Source: Laguncularia racemosa (lineage: Eukaryota; Streptophyta; Magnoliopsida; Myrtales; Combretaceae). Taken from it: a stretch of 64,000 nt of DNA. Positions 43,413 to 54,486 of this stretch are shown in pieces (the first letter of the stretch is position 1; each line of letters begins with the position of its first letter). Where the stretch lies: contig JBBMOL010000610.1 of the NCBI GenBank assembly GCA_037954665.1, positions 1 to 64,000 on the forward strand, in the 5' to 3' direction. Below the pieces are notes generated by a model, which was given only the letters and a program-made list of their open reading frames with translations, did not search any database and was not told the DNA's origin. The position numbers were made by a program, and so were the translations under genes.

Positions 43413-44152
43413 TATACAATTCCAAGAGCTAAGATACGAGCACCAAAGAAATCAAAGTCAATCCGAGCTACAGGTGGTAGTACGGGGTCCAAAAAAGGAG
43501 GACATAAGCGTTGGGATGACCTAAGGCGAAGTTCGGGCAGCCTTAAGCCGGCCTTGAATAAAGGCTGGCCAAATTAGTTTCAAGGTCACCGGCCTTGGTG
43601 CCAGCTTATATGTAGGCCACCGGCCTTTGGTGCTAGCTTATATTTAGGTCGTCGGCCTTTGGCTGGCCTTGAATGGCATCGCACAATTTTTTTAAGCATG
43701 ATATAAATAGTGGTCTTTAAGTATTTTGAGGAGAATGTTATTTTGGTTGTAAGAAAAAAACCTTGAGTGTGTGTGAATCCTCTTTAGAGATTCTTGAATA
43801 TTGAGAATTTGATTTCACTTAATTCTAGTTGTTCTTATCAAATTCTTGGTTCCTATAGAATTTGTGGCGAACATCATTATTGAATTTCTTGGAATTCTTT
43901 AACCTTAGTGATTGATTTATAGAACGTAGTCCCTATTGGTCTATGATTTGATTGCAAATCAGTTTAATTTTATCAATCTTGGCATCTATAAATTGGTAAT
44001 TTTATCCATATCCTTTGTTTTTATTTCGTTAGTACAAAAATCCAGAAAACCCTAAAATTTGTAACATTTGTATGTTTTTGACGATTTGATTTGTGTGGAA
44101 GGGTTCGTATCAATTCATATCATTTGATTTCAGAGCATTCAAATCCGTATCA
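43413..44152 (+). mobile_element. 3' LTR of element D
   Basis: 740 bp. It follows the purine-rich CATAGAGGGAAT. Its first 165 bp are coding for the basic pol end. GGCCACCGGCC-type repeats lie at 43585-43670. It ends ATCCGTATCA before TTTTT and the rest of E1. Confidence 0.82.
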
Positions 44153-44357
44153 TTTTTAGTGAGTTTATCCATCGCCCTATAAAGCTTGATAAGTGTGCCT
44201 ATTGGAATATATAATACATGAATAAGATAAAAGAGGTTAGTAAACGAATAATTCCAGGATTGATTTACTTAAAATAGGCCCTCATCGCCAAGATTCGAAA
44301 TCCTTTAGTTCTTGCCCTAATGATAGGTCTTGTCGGATTTTGATTCCTATCAGGGAG

Positions 44358-44507
44358 AGTGTATGTTGCATTGGTTACTTAATTGCCCCGTAGGTGTGTA
44401 TTAGTTTGTGTTGCCGTGGTATGTGAAGTTAATTAGAGTTTTATGTTTATATTGCTACTGATTTGATTGTTGTATGGCGGGTAAAGTGTGGTTAATATGC
44501 CTTAATT
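44358..44507 (+). other. Internal region of element F, right piece, or host DNA
   Basis: Contiguous with 29783 once E1 is removed. No gene or repeat recognised. Confidence 0.45.
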
Positions 44508-45385
44508 TGACAAAAGTATATACACACAACAATTGAAGCAAATCCGATCAATAACCACTATAAGTGGCATGAACCCTAAACCCTTTCGAATCCGATTTGT
44601 AATTCAAATAACAAATGGAAATCCAATGATCAAGAATACTAAAATGGCGTGAACCCCTTATGTAAAAGCTTCCATGCAAAAATAGCAAATTCCACTAGAA
44701 TTGAATACTTCACAATGACAATACAATTTAGGATCTAATCTCACTAAACTGCAAGCAATCCAATGATAAAATTGACCCTAAAAATGACATGAAATCAAGA
44801 ACTAATAGGACACAATCCAAATCAAAACTAGATATGACACACTAGCATGAAATGGAATCAACTAAGGAATTGATATGACTCACAAATCCTTAAGTTTCCA
44901 CTCGCCACAATCCTTGAAGAATTGATAAGAGTCTTATGAAAATTAGAGTAAGAACCCTAATTCTCACGAAAACAATTGGCAGTACTTTTGTTTACTCTCA
45001 ACTTACTACATAAACCCTACTTAAGCAAGTATTTATACTTGCTCCCCTTAAGGTTAAAATAGCTAAACAATTACATCTATGACACTGAAGGGTAGCTGGT
45101 CCTAAATCCACAAATATACCCAAATAAAATGTCCCAAAAGCTTACAAAATAAATAGTTCAAAGAAAATAATCAAATACAAAAATAGTCTTCAACAAGTCG
45201 ATTCTTCAAGGTCATTGGATGTGAGTCCTAATGATGTTCCCAATTCGCTCAATAGTGTAGGTGATTTAGTACCCTGTAAAACCGATAAGTGTACCTGTCA
45301 GAATGCACAACAGTTATATGATACAAAAGTAGAAATCAAGTTAACATCCTTAGGATTTGGTCCTGTAGGAATCTAATTTCTATCA
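44508..45385 (-). mobile_element. 3' LTR of element G2
   Basis: On the minus strand it begins TGATAGAAATTAG after the purine-rich TTGAGGAGA and probably ends at TTTTGTCA (44508). The pol frame of G2 extends into it. The palindromic TATA region is at 45024-45043. The outer end is inferred only from the terminal CA. Confidence 0.6.
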
Positions 45386-48299
45386 TCTCCTCAAGCCTCA
45401 GGAAGATTTACCCTCAAATCTGGTAGGTCTTCATGCACGTCGTCTAGTAAATATGGTGACAAATCTGCAACATTAAAGGTTGTTGATACACCATACTCTC
45501 CTAGTAGCTCTATCTGGTAAGCATTGTTATTGTTGCGCTTAACAACTCTAAACGATCTATTTGATTTGGAAGATAGCTTCTATGACTTCTTATGTGGAAA
45601 CCTATCCTCACTAAGGTTAATCCAGACTAAGTCACCTAGATTGATGTACCTAAAACTAAGATTAAGCACATACTAAAACCAATTTGAAAGACAATCAAAC
45701 AATGTCAATCAAACTAGTCTCAATCTCATGAACAACGGCGTCAATTTCCAATGAATGTAACCAATTCTTCAATTAGGATGTGTTCAATCTTAAATCCAAA
45801 TATGATATAGCTCTAATACCAAAAGATGATGTGCTCAAAACCAAGCCCAAGCACATGCAAATGAATCAAAGAAACAAACCCTAACTCTCAAACATAAACC
45901 GGTTCAATTCGACTAGAAATTGCGTGAACCCTATTGGAATTTTGATGAAATCCAAAGGTCCAAGATGCAATCAACAATCCAATAAGGTTAAACCTCACCA
46001 AATAACAAAAAATGCAAGTGAAATCCAAGTGAATTATATCAAGAAGAATAGATCTAAAACCGTGATTTTATCCTCTCCCAACAAGCACCATTCATGTCAC
46101 AAATGATTCCAATATTGATGATGATATCAAATACTAAAACAATCAAATTCATAACATGATATTTGATCACAATTGCAATAAAAAATCTGACCAAGAACAT
46201 CCAAATCAACCCTAGATATGACTCACTAGTGATGATAAGGAAAAACAACAAAGAAGGAATTGATATTACTCACAATTGCCCTTTTGTTGCACTCGCCACA
46301 ATTTCAACTCTTGGAAATTGAAATTGATAAGAGGAAATTGAACTAGGGAAACCCTAAGCTCTCTCACGAAAATGTGAAGTGTATTCTGAAAATTTTGGCC
46401 TCCTCAAACCCTACTATAAGCAAGTATTTATACTTGCTACCCCTAGGGTTAGAAAATGGACAAAAATTACGAGTTTGCCACTTTTAAGGTGGCCGGTCCT
46501 AAATGGAAATTATAATAAAAAAATGAAAGTGTCCCAAAAGAAAATACAACATAAAATAGTCCAAATAAAAATTACAAAATAAAAGAAAATAGTCTTCTTC
46601 ATGCGAGCTCTTCCATAGGATTCGTCGACCCAACTCATCGCCGGTTCAGGTTGGTCCATGGATAACCCACAAACTGAGTCTAAGTGAGTTTGTCCATCGC
46701 CCTGTAAAGCATAATAAGTATTCCTGTTGTAATATAAAATACATGAATAAGATAAAAGAGGTTAGTAAACGAATAATTCCAGGGTCGATTTTCTCAAAAT
46801 GGGCCCTCGCCACCAATATTTGAAATCCTTTGGTTCTTACCCTAATGATAAGTCTTGTCGGATTTTGATTCCTATCATGGATTATAAATGTTGGTTTTCC
46901 TATGCCTGTTTCCCTAAATTTTCTGTTGCTCCTGAGTCTTCTGAAGGCATTTAGCTATTTTATCATGAATCTACTTGATCTTCCTGGCTCAGTCCACTCC
47001 ACTAAGACTCTCTTCCTTTATTGCTGGTCTTGCTATAAAATCTAATGGAATAGTAGGATTATAACTATACACAACTTCAAAGGGAGACTTATTGGTTGAA
47101 CTATGAGTAGACCTATTGTAAGTGAACTCAACAATAGGAAGACATAAGTCCCAATCAGTAATATCCTTGCCAACCATTGCTTTGAGTAAGTTGCCAAGAG
47201 TACAGTTGACAACCTCTGTCTGGCCGTCGATCTATGGATAACAGGAGGTACTATACATGAGTTTAGTACCAAGTCTTCTCCATAGCGTCTTCCAAAAGAA
47301 ACTAAGAAATTTAGTGTCTCTGTCACACACTATACTATGTGGAACACCATGCAATTTGACAATTTCCTACACAAAAATGTTAGCAATAAAAAGGGCGTCG
47401 TATGTTTTGTGACAAGGCACAAAATGGGACATTTTGCTGAATCTATCAACAACCACCATGATAGAATCCTTTCCCCTCTATGTCTTAGGCAGACCCAACA
47501 CAAAATCCATACTGATATCAGTCCAGGGTTTAGCAGGTATAGGTAAAGGCATATATTCACCCTATATGCCTTTCTTTCCTTTAGCCCTCTTGCAAACTCC
47601 ACACCTTTCTAACACCTTATGGACATCCTTTATCATACCCCTCTAATAAAAATTCTCTTACAACATAACTAGGGTTTTCTTTTCTCCAAAATGCCTAGAC
47701 AATCCACGTGCATGTGCTTCCCACACTAATAATTCCCTCACAGATCCAAAAGGTATACATAACTTCCCGGCTTTATATAAAAACCCCTCAATCATGCAAT
47801 ACCCCTCATACATCTTACCCCCATAACATATCTCCATAAATGCTTTAAACTCATCATCATGCACATATTGTTCCTTTCATAATTCAAAACCCAACAGTTT
47901 CGACTGAAGAGAAGTGATTAGTACATACCTATGTGACAAAGCATCAGTGACCATATTCTAATTACCCATCTTATACTTTATCACATATGCAAAAATTTCC
48001 AAAAACTTCACCCATTTAGCTTATCGCTTAGACAGATTCTGCTAACCCTTAAAATGCTTCGGTGACTCATGATCTGTATAGATGATAAATTCTCTTGAGA
48101 GAAGATAATGCTGCCATGTTATTAGAGCCCTCACTAAGGGATAAAATTCCTTATCACAAATAAAATAGTTCAAAGTTACACTACTCAACTTTTCACTAAA
48201 ATATGCTATAAGCCTCTTTTCCTGCATCAATACTGCACTAATCCCTATCCCAAAAACATCACATTCTAACTCAAAAGCCTTATCAAAATCAGGTAAAGC
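45298..48299 (-). pseudogene. RNase H-integrase region of element G2, interrupted by LTR E2
   Basis: From right to left: RNase H with FELECDVFGIGISAVLMQE and YTDHESPKHFKG (48299-48042, stops present); the linker FLYKAGKLCIP; HHCC zinc domain RHFGEKKTLVML with CGVCKRAKG-like remains; core MDFVLGLP and SDRDTKF-like positions with frameshifts (47600-47040); then GDLVWINLSEDRFPH split by E2 at 45642; and DNAYQIELLGEYGVSTTFNVADLSPYL, ending YNCCAF in the LTR. It is the same lineage as G at 16733 and more decayed. The RT and gag side is cut off by C3 at 48300. Confidence 0.78.
45642..46877 (-). mobile_element. Solo LTR E2 with near-matching target duplication
   Basis: 1236 bp, minus-strand TGATAGGAATC...GGTACATCA, flanked by TAGAT (45637-45641) and TGGAT (46878-46882), one transition apart. 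It has the same internal primer-binding sequence (45810-45821, one mismatch) and duplicated U5 end as E1. It shows the uninterrupted version of the site where D entered E1. Confidence 0.85.
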
Positions 48300-49012
48300 T
48301 GATACGAACCACGCCCACCTGTGATGAAACCCTATACCAATACATTTGGAATTGCAACCTAAGATGCCAAATAACCAAAGTGGAAACCGCGACCCGTTGC
48401 CCATAGATGAGGCAAGAACCTTGGTATATTCTGTTGACGCCACAATCGGGATGAAAGACCGATTGATAAGTTTGGTTTGAATGCCACGGAAGAGATCCAA
48501 TAAGTTCAAGAGAAGTTATTTGGAGAACTAAGAGAGGAATACTCTCAAATTATGTTTTTCAATGTTGTATGTAAGTTCTATGTTCTATTTTCCAACCCTA
48601 GCAGCTATTAATAGGGTTTACAACTCGTAAGACAAAAGCCCAAAACGACATAACATAATAAAGTTGCGGAAAAATAAAAAACAGGCAATGTACGCCAACG
48701 GCATAGTAGGCAACGGCATAGTCCCTCTATCTCTCTCTAATTTCAATGCCGGCTTCAAAGCCGATAGCATTAATCCAGCGTTGTCATGGTCGGTAGCTTT
48801 GACCTCCTTTATTAACGCCTTAAATGACTTGTACAAATGCAAGTTCATTCTCATGGTTGCTCCAATCTTTTCCAGCTTCTTGGATATCCTTTATCAACCC
48901 GTTAAGTGCTTCTTTGAATCGTTTCATTCGAGTTCTTATGATCGGTCCAGGTGGAACTTCAAGAGGATCCACATTCCACCTTCTAGCTTGGCTCCCATCA
49001 TGGCTTTCATCA
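48300..49012 (-). mobile_element. 3' LTR of C3, lacking the hairpin module
   Basis: 713 bp, minus-strand TGATGAAAGCC...GTTCGTATCA, next to the polypurine tract GAGGAGGGGAA. Where other family C LTRs carry ACACGGCCGTG clusters, it has GCAACGGCATAG repeats (48690-48725) instead, and it is shorter. Confidence 0.85.
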
Positions 49013-52000
49013 TTCCCCTCCTCTTGAAAAGGATTTGTCCTCAAATCATTGCCTACATCAAAAGGACTCAAATCAGTAACGTTAAAAGTAGCACTTACTT
49101 GATACTCACCTGGCAAATCTAACTTGTAGGCATTATCGTTGATGCACTCAAGAATTTGAAATGGTCCATCGCCTCTAGGTAGTAATTTAGATTGACGTTG
49201 CACAGGAAACCGCTCTTTGTGCATGTGAACCCAAACCCAGTCTCCAGGTTCAAAGACAGCTTGTCGACGACCCTTGTTGGCTTGTTTCACATATTGTTCT
49301 ATCCTCTACTCAATGTTGAGCCTTGCCTTCTCATGGAGTTGTTTAATAAATTCTGCTTTCTTCTTACCATCTAGATTAACATACTTAGAAATAGGAAAAG
49401 GTGATAAATCCAAAGGAGTTAGTGGATTAAAACCATACATAATTTCAAAAGGTGTAAACTTAGTAGCAGAATGCATTGTGCGATTATAAGCAAATTCAAC
49501 ATGAGGCAAACAATCCTCCCAACTTTTAATGTTCTTTTTAATAACAACCCTCAACAAAGTAGATAAAGTTCGATTTACTATCTCAGTTTGACCATCAGTC
49601 TATGGATGACAAGTAGTAGAGAACAATAACTTAATTCCTAACTTAGCCCACAGGGTCTTCCAGAAGTAGCTTAAGAACTTAGCATCCCGATCCGACATGA
49701 TTATTCTAGGGATACCATACAATCTCACAACTTCCCTAAAGAACAAATTAGCAATATGGCAAGCATCATCTGTTTTGTGGCAAGGAATAAAATGTGCCAT
49801 CTTAGAAAACCTATCCACGACTACAAAAATAGAGTCTCTACCATACCTAGACCTGGGTGATGGGTGTCAAATCCAACAAAAATAAAACCTACTCCTAGAC
49901 AATTATATGATTTGCATATAGTGGTGAGTAAGGTCGAATCCACAGAGATTGGTTAAACTTATTTCTATTCAAGGAGAATAAAAGGGAAAAGAAAAATGGG
50001 GGGGTTTTATTTGTGAATCAAAATAAAGTAAAACAAGGTAAGAAAATCGGATATTAATAAAAGCCTAGCCAAAGGAATCAAGATAGTTTAATTTTAGGAA
50101 TTGATCATCGATGCAAATGTTTTCTATTCTTAGTTCTAGATAAACTGGTTATGGTTATTAACAAGCTCTAACAACCTATCTCTCCTTACTTCCTCGATAA
50201 CCTCAGACAAGCGCTTTGAATTATTTCTCTTATTGATTAAACAACCCTAGACAAGCGCTTAGGATTTAATCTATCAATAGCATTAAAATCTAGAGAGACC
50301 ACCAATTCATGCCAGTAGATTATAAGATAACCTATTTAAACATGATCATACACCTCCATAACATGAATTCGATCATCTCTTTTATAACCAAACATGTTAT
50401 TGCGTCACTAAGACTAGAACAATCAAACAATTACGGATTTGACGTGCTAGCTGACAATATATTAACTTGCTAATTGAGTAGAAGAGCTCTATTCATACCA
50501 ATCAACAAAGATAATAATGACAAAACGATCAGAAGATATATGAATACTCGAAAGCAAAGAATAGAATAAATACAAGTCAATTAGACCTCACAATTCGTGG
50601 AGAATTAAACATCTATGACCCTTTGGCTAGAAAAGTAGCTTAGCTACTCATGTTCATCAACAAAACAAAAATAAAAAATAGAAACATAATGAACCCGGTT
50701 GCCTGCTCTGCCTCCTCATTTCCTTCTTGTCTCCAAGGTGATTCCCGATTCAAAGATTCAAAATTTTTTTTTTTAACCCTCTACGGTTGGTTCTATTTAT
50801 ATTGTTAGGGAGATGGCATGTGATCTTTTGCTAGCAAGATACGAAGATATCTTTCCTTTTCCAAGTAGATTTCGAGAAGTAAATGTTCGTCCGCCTGGCA
50901 CGCCCTAACACATGGCCGTGGGTCAAGCCGTGCCATCCTCTGTGCATATTCTTCAAGTCTTCATCCGCGCCCAGTGTGTACCATGGTTACACACACGACC
51001 AGATTTCAAGCCGTGCCTTCATCTGTGCATAATCTACAAGTCTTCATCCGTGTCCAGTGTGTACCACGGTTACACCCACGGCTAGATTTCAAGTCGTGCC
51101 TTCATCTGGTTGATGTTCCACACTTTCTTCTCCTTGGCACACCTAGCTTCCACCACGGCTCCAAGCACGGTTTCTCCCACGGCTTCCACCACGGCCGTGC
51201 CCTAAGCCGTGTCTCTCTCTGTTCAAAGTCCACATTTCCGTCTTCTTGTCCAGTGTGTAACACGGTTTGAACCTTAGTCGTGCCTCAAACCGTGCTTCCT
51301 CCGGTGGTGTAATTCCTTGTCTTGATCCAAGTTGTAGATGACTTCTCTAAAATACTTGAATTAGCATCCTTGACTCCATTTAACCTGATTTATCACGATG
51401 ATAGAATTAAAGTACCATTTCCTTATGATTTCTATAAAATCAATAATCCTTGTCTTGATCCAAGTTGTAGATGACTTCTCTAAAATACTTGAATTAGCAT
51501 CCTTGACTCCATTTAACCTGATTTATCACGATGATAGAATTAAAGTACCATTTCCTTATGATTTCTATAAAATCAATAATAATTTAACACAATTTATACT
51601 ATAAAGATTGAGTATAAAATGGCTCTATCACTGGGTAATCCTAACTCAAAATCCATGGAAATGTCTACCCAAGGCTCATAAGGAATTGGAAGTGGGGTAT
51701 AAAGTCCATGAGGTTAGACTCTAGATTTTGCTTATTTACAGGTGACACATCGCTCACAAATCCTCTCAACATCTCGTTTCATGTGAGGCCAATAGAAGTG
51801 TTCCTGCAAAACCCCTAAAGTTTTAGCTACTCCAAAATGCCCCATTAATCCTCCTCCATGAGACTCCCTCACTAATAACTCTCTTAAAGAACAATTGGGA
51901 ATGCAAAGTTTATTCTCCCTAAACAAGAATCCCTCATGCTTATAAAATTTACCATGACCACTCTTCTCACATCGAACATACTCTTCACAAAAATCTGGGT

Positions 52001-53216
52001 CAATAGCATACAATTCTTTAACATGCTCAAAACCAAGCAGTCTAAAACTAAGAGTAGAGATAAGAGCATACCTTCTAGAAAGTGCATTAGTAACAACATT
52101 TTCTTTACCTTGCTTGTAGTGGATGACATAGGGAAATGTTTCAATAAACTCCACCCAACGAGCATGCCTTTTGTTCAGCTTATGTTGTCCCTTCAAGTAC
52201 TTTAAGGATTCATGATCAGTGTGGATCACGAACTCTTTTGGCCAAAGGTAGTGTTGCCAAGTCTCCAAAGCTCGAACCAATGCATATAATTCCTTGTCAT
52301 AAGTAAGGTAGTTCAAGGTTGCCCTACTTAGCTTCTCACTAAAGAATGCAATTGGTCTCCTCTCTTGCATGAGAACTGCTCCAATACCTATTCCTGAAGC
52401 ATCACACTCAATCTCAAAAGTTTTAGAGAAATTAGGTAAAGCAAGTAGTGGCGCATGAGTCAACTTACTTTTAAGTGTCTGAAAGGCCTTCTCTTGTTGC
52501 TCTCCCCAACTGAACCCCACATTCTTCTTGATTACTTCAGTAAGTGGTGCTGCAATGGTGCTGAAATCCTTCACAAACCTCCTATAAAAGCTCGCTAGTC
52601 CATAGAAACTCCGAACATTACTGACATTAGTTGGACTAGGCCATTCTTGGATCGCACGAATCTTCTCTTCATCAACCTGTATTCCTTGTGCACTAACAAT
52701 AAAACCAAGAAACACAAGTTTGTCTATGCAAAAAGTGCACATTTTGATGTTAGCGTATAATTGCTCCTTTCGAAGCACTTCCAAAACAGCCCTCAAGTCA
52801 GATATATGGTCTTCCAAATCCTTGCTGTAAATGAAGATATCATCAAAGTAAACTACCACAAATTTTCCAATAAAAGTCCTCATGAAAGTACTAGGTGCGT
52901 TAGTTAAATCGAAAGGCATTACTAACCACTCATATAATCCATATTTTATCTTAAATGTTGTTTTCCATTCATCACCTTCTTTCATTCTAATTTGGTGATA
53001 TCCACTTTTCAAATCAATTTTGGAAAAGACGCTAGACCCATGTAACTCATCTAACATGTCATCTAAGCGAGGAATGGGATGACGATACTTTATCGTAATG
53101 TTGTTGATAGCTTGGCAATCAACGCACATTCTCCATGACCAATCTTTCTTAGGCACCAAAATCACAGGCACTGCACATGGGCTCATGCTTTCTCTCACGT
53201 ACCCCTTCTCCATCAA
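48820..53216 (-). pseudogene. RT, RNase H and integrase of C3, split by a solo A LTR
   Basis: 53216-51732 is open for 494 codons: RT with VPKKDWSWRMCVDCQAINN and YFDDIFIYSK, lacking seven residues between FMR and TFIGK; RNase H FEIECDASGIGIG and YDKELYALVRALETW; and the HHCC zinc domain up to ERCVTCK. The A-family LTR enters integrase between LGLP and GRDS. The rest (49818-48820) has SDRDAKF, a stop in HPQTDGQ, the core end, GPY/F-like FEPGDWVWVH and GPIIRTRMK inside the LTR. Further stops lie between 53217 and 53699, upstream of the long frame. The seven-residue loss in the palm probably inactivates RT even without the insertion. Confidence 0.87.
49858..51630 (-). mobile_element. Solo LTR of family A with target duplication CTGGG
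   Basis: 1773 bp, minus-strand TGATAGAGCC...ACCCATCA, flanked by CTGGG (49853-49857 and 51631-51635). It is longer than the LTRs of element A because of a 133-bp tandem duplication (51315-51447 and 51448-51580), and its G run has only seven bases (49998-50004). Confidence 0.94.
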
Positions 53217-53699
53217 GTCATTAACCTACCTTTGGAGTTTCTTTGTCTCCTCTAGATTGCTCCTATAAGCTGGCTTGTTTGGAATAGATGATTCAGGTAC
53301 AAAGTCAATCTAGTGCTCAATACCACGAATAGATGGTAACCCCTTTGGAATCTCCTCAGGGAAGACATCTTTAAAGTCCTACACAACAGACACAACCACA
53401 CTAGGTATAGAGTTAAGAATTTTGTTAGTATTCAAACAAGTTTCCTTAAAAACCAGCAACAACATGGGTTGCTTCATCACTAACGCCCTCCTCACTACAC
53501 TCGCTCTTGCCACACAAGTCTCCTTTTGCAAGGCTGTACTCTCCTTTTCAATCACCACCAAAGTTGATTCCCCTCAACTTGGCCTTTCACACTCTTTCTA
53601 GCCTTCTTCTCTTTTTCCTTTTGATATTGACTTTTGTGTTCCTTTTCTTTTTCTATGTCTTTTTCTCTCTCAATCTCCCTCTGTTTTTCACTCACCTTA

Positions 53700-54486
53700 T
53701 GATACGAACCACACCAACCCGTGACGAAACCCAATACCAATACGTTCGAAAATTCGTTACCTACGATTCCAAACACCTAAAGTGGAAATCACGACCCGTT
53801 GTCTATAAGCGAGACAAGAACCTTGGTATAATGTGAAGACGCCACAATCGGGGATGAAAGACCGATTGATAAGTCGGGATGAACGCCACAGAAATTAATC
53901 CGATAAGTTCGATTTAGTTCTTGAAGAACCAAGAGAGGTTCCTCTCAAAAGTGTTTAATGTTCAAAGATGTAAAATTCTCAATTGTTCTAAACCCTAGGA
54001 GCTTTTATACTAGGGTTACAATTCGTGAAAAACAAGTCCAAAACGACGTAGCTTAGATAAGTTACGTAAAAACACGAAAACAGAACAAGCTGGCCGGCAG
54101 GGGACATATGGCCGTGTACTTTGGCCATGTATGATTCTGTACCAATTCTTGTCTCCTTACACAGCCGTGCCTTTTAGCCGTGTGTCTGGCCATGTATGAT
54201 TCTGTGCAATCTTGATATTCCTACACGGCCGTGCCTTGAAAGTACACGCCCTCTTCAACCCGTATCCGGTGTGACTTGTATAAAAGCAAAGGTCTTCTTA
54301 TGGTTGTTCCAATCCATTCCAACTTCATGATTGCTCCAATCCTTTCCGGCTTCATGGATAACCTTTATCAACTCGTTAAGTGCTTCCTTGAATCGTTTCG
54401 CTCGATTTCTTGTGATCAGTCCAGGCGGCACTTCAAGAGGATCCACATTTCTTCTTCCAGCTTGGCTCTCATCATGGATCTCATCA
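53700..54486 (-). mobile_element. 3' LTR of C4
   Basis: 787 bp, short U5 form. The pol frame ends inside it at 54255. It carries a reduced set of hairpin motifs (54105-54235). Confidence 0.9.

Larger units (their letters stand above)
32797..43577 (+). pseudogene. Gag-protease gene of element D, split by C2 and lacking RT to integrase
   Basis: ATG at 32797 (MSSHGSVNNNNNG). The first piece (to 33342) holds an acidic/basic linker and the gag core (KLKIPPFTDSSKPEEFLDW, SLWWDKLQTKRR). C2 interrupts it after LMELQ, and gag resumes at 42343 with LRQGKKSIEEYVKEFE. Stops and a frameshift follow, then a zinc knuckle CFKCLGLGHIASQCP (about 42705-42750). The protease (42764-43213) has VVDTGSCTN, a canonical DTG, unlike the DGG of family C. 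After a protease-linker (LNCLKQPKGKRSLF) the sequence goes straight to DLRSNRFQ and the basic pol end inside the LTR. The missing segment corresponds to RT, RNase H and integrase. Confidence 0.82.
30810..44152 (+). mobile_element. Chromovirus-like element D with target duplication TTTTT, interrupted by C2
   Basis: Plus-strand element with LTRs 30810-32546 and 43413-44152, inserted in E1 between TTTTT at 30805-30809 and 44153-44157. Its 5' LTR holds a solo LTR (31051-32053) and its gag holds C2 (33343-42337). Without these it is about 3.3 kb: gag and protease are followed directly by the pol C-terminus, so RT, RNase H and integrase are deleted. The empty target can be read at 46663-46700 in E2 (CACAAACTGAG, then GTGAGTTTGTCCATC). 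The LTR start TATAC is not a perfect TG and the target is a T run, so the left edge may be off by 1-2 bases. Confidence 0.82.
29784..44352 (-). mobile_element. Solo LTR E1 with target duplication GGGAG, split by element D
   Basis: The LTR pieces are 29784-30804 and 44158-44352 (about 1.2 kb in total). On the minus strand the LTR runs TGATAGGAATC...GAGCACATCA and is flanked by GGGAG (29779-29783 and 44353-44357). At 29946-29957 it contains an initiator tRNA-Met primer-binding sequence, followed by a second copy of the LTR end ending at 29784. The outer duplication shows that this second end belongs to the LTR. A paralogue without D is at 45642-46877. Confidence 0.88.
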
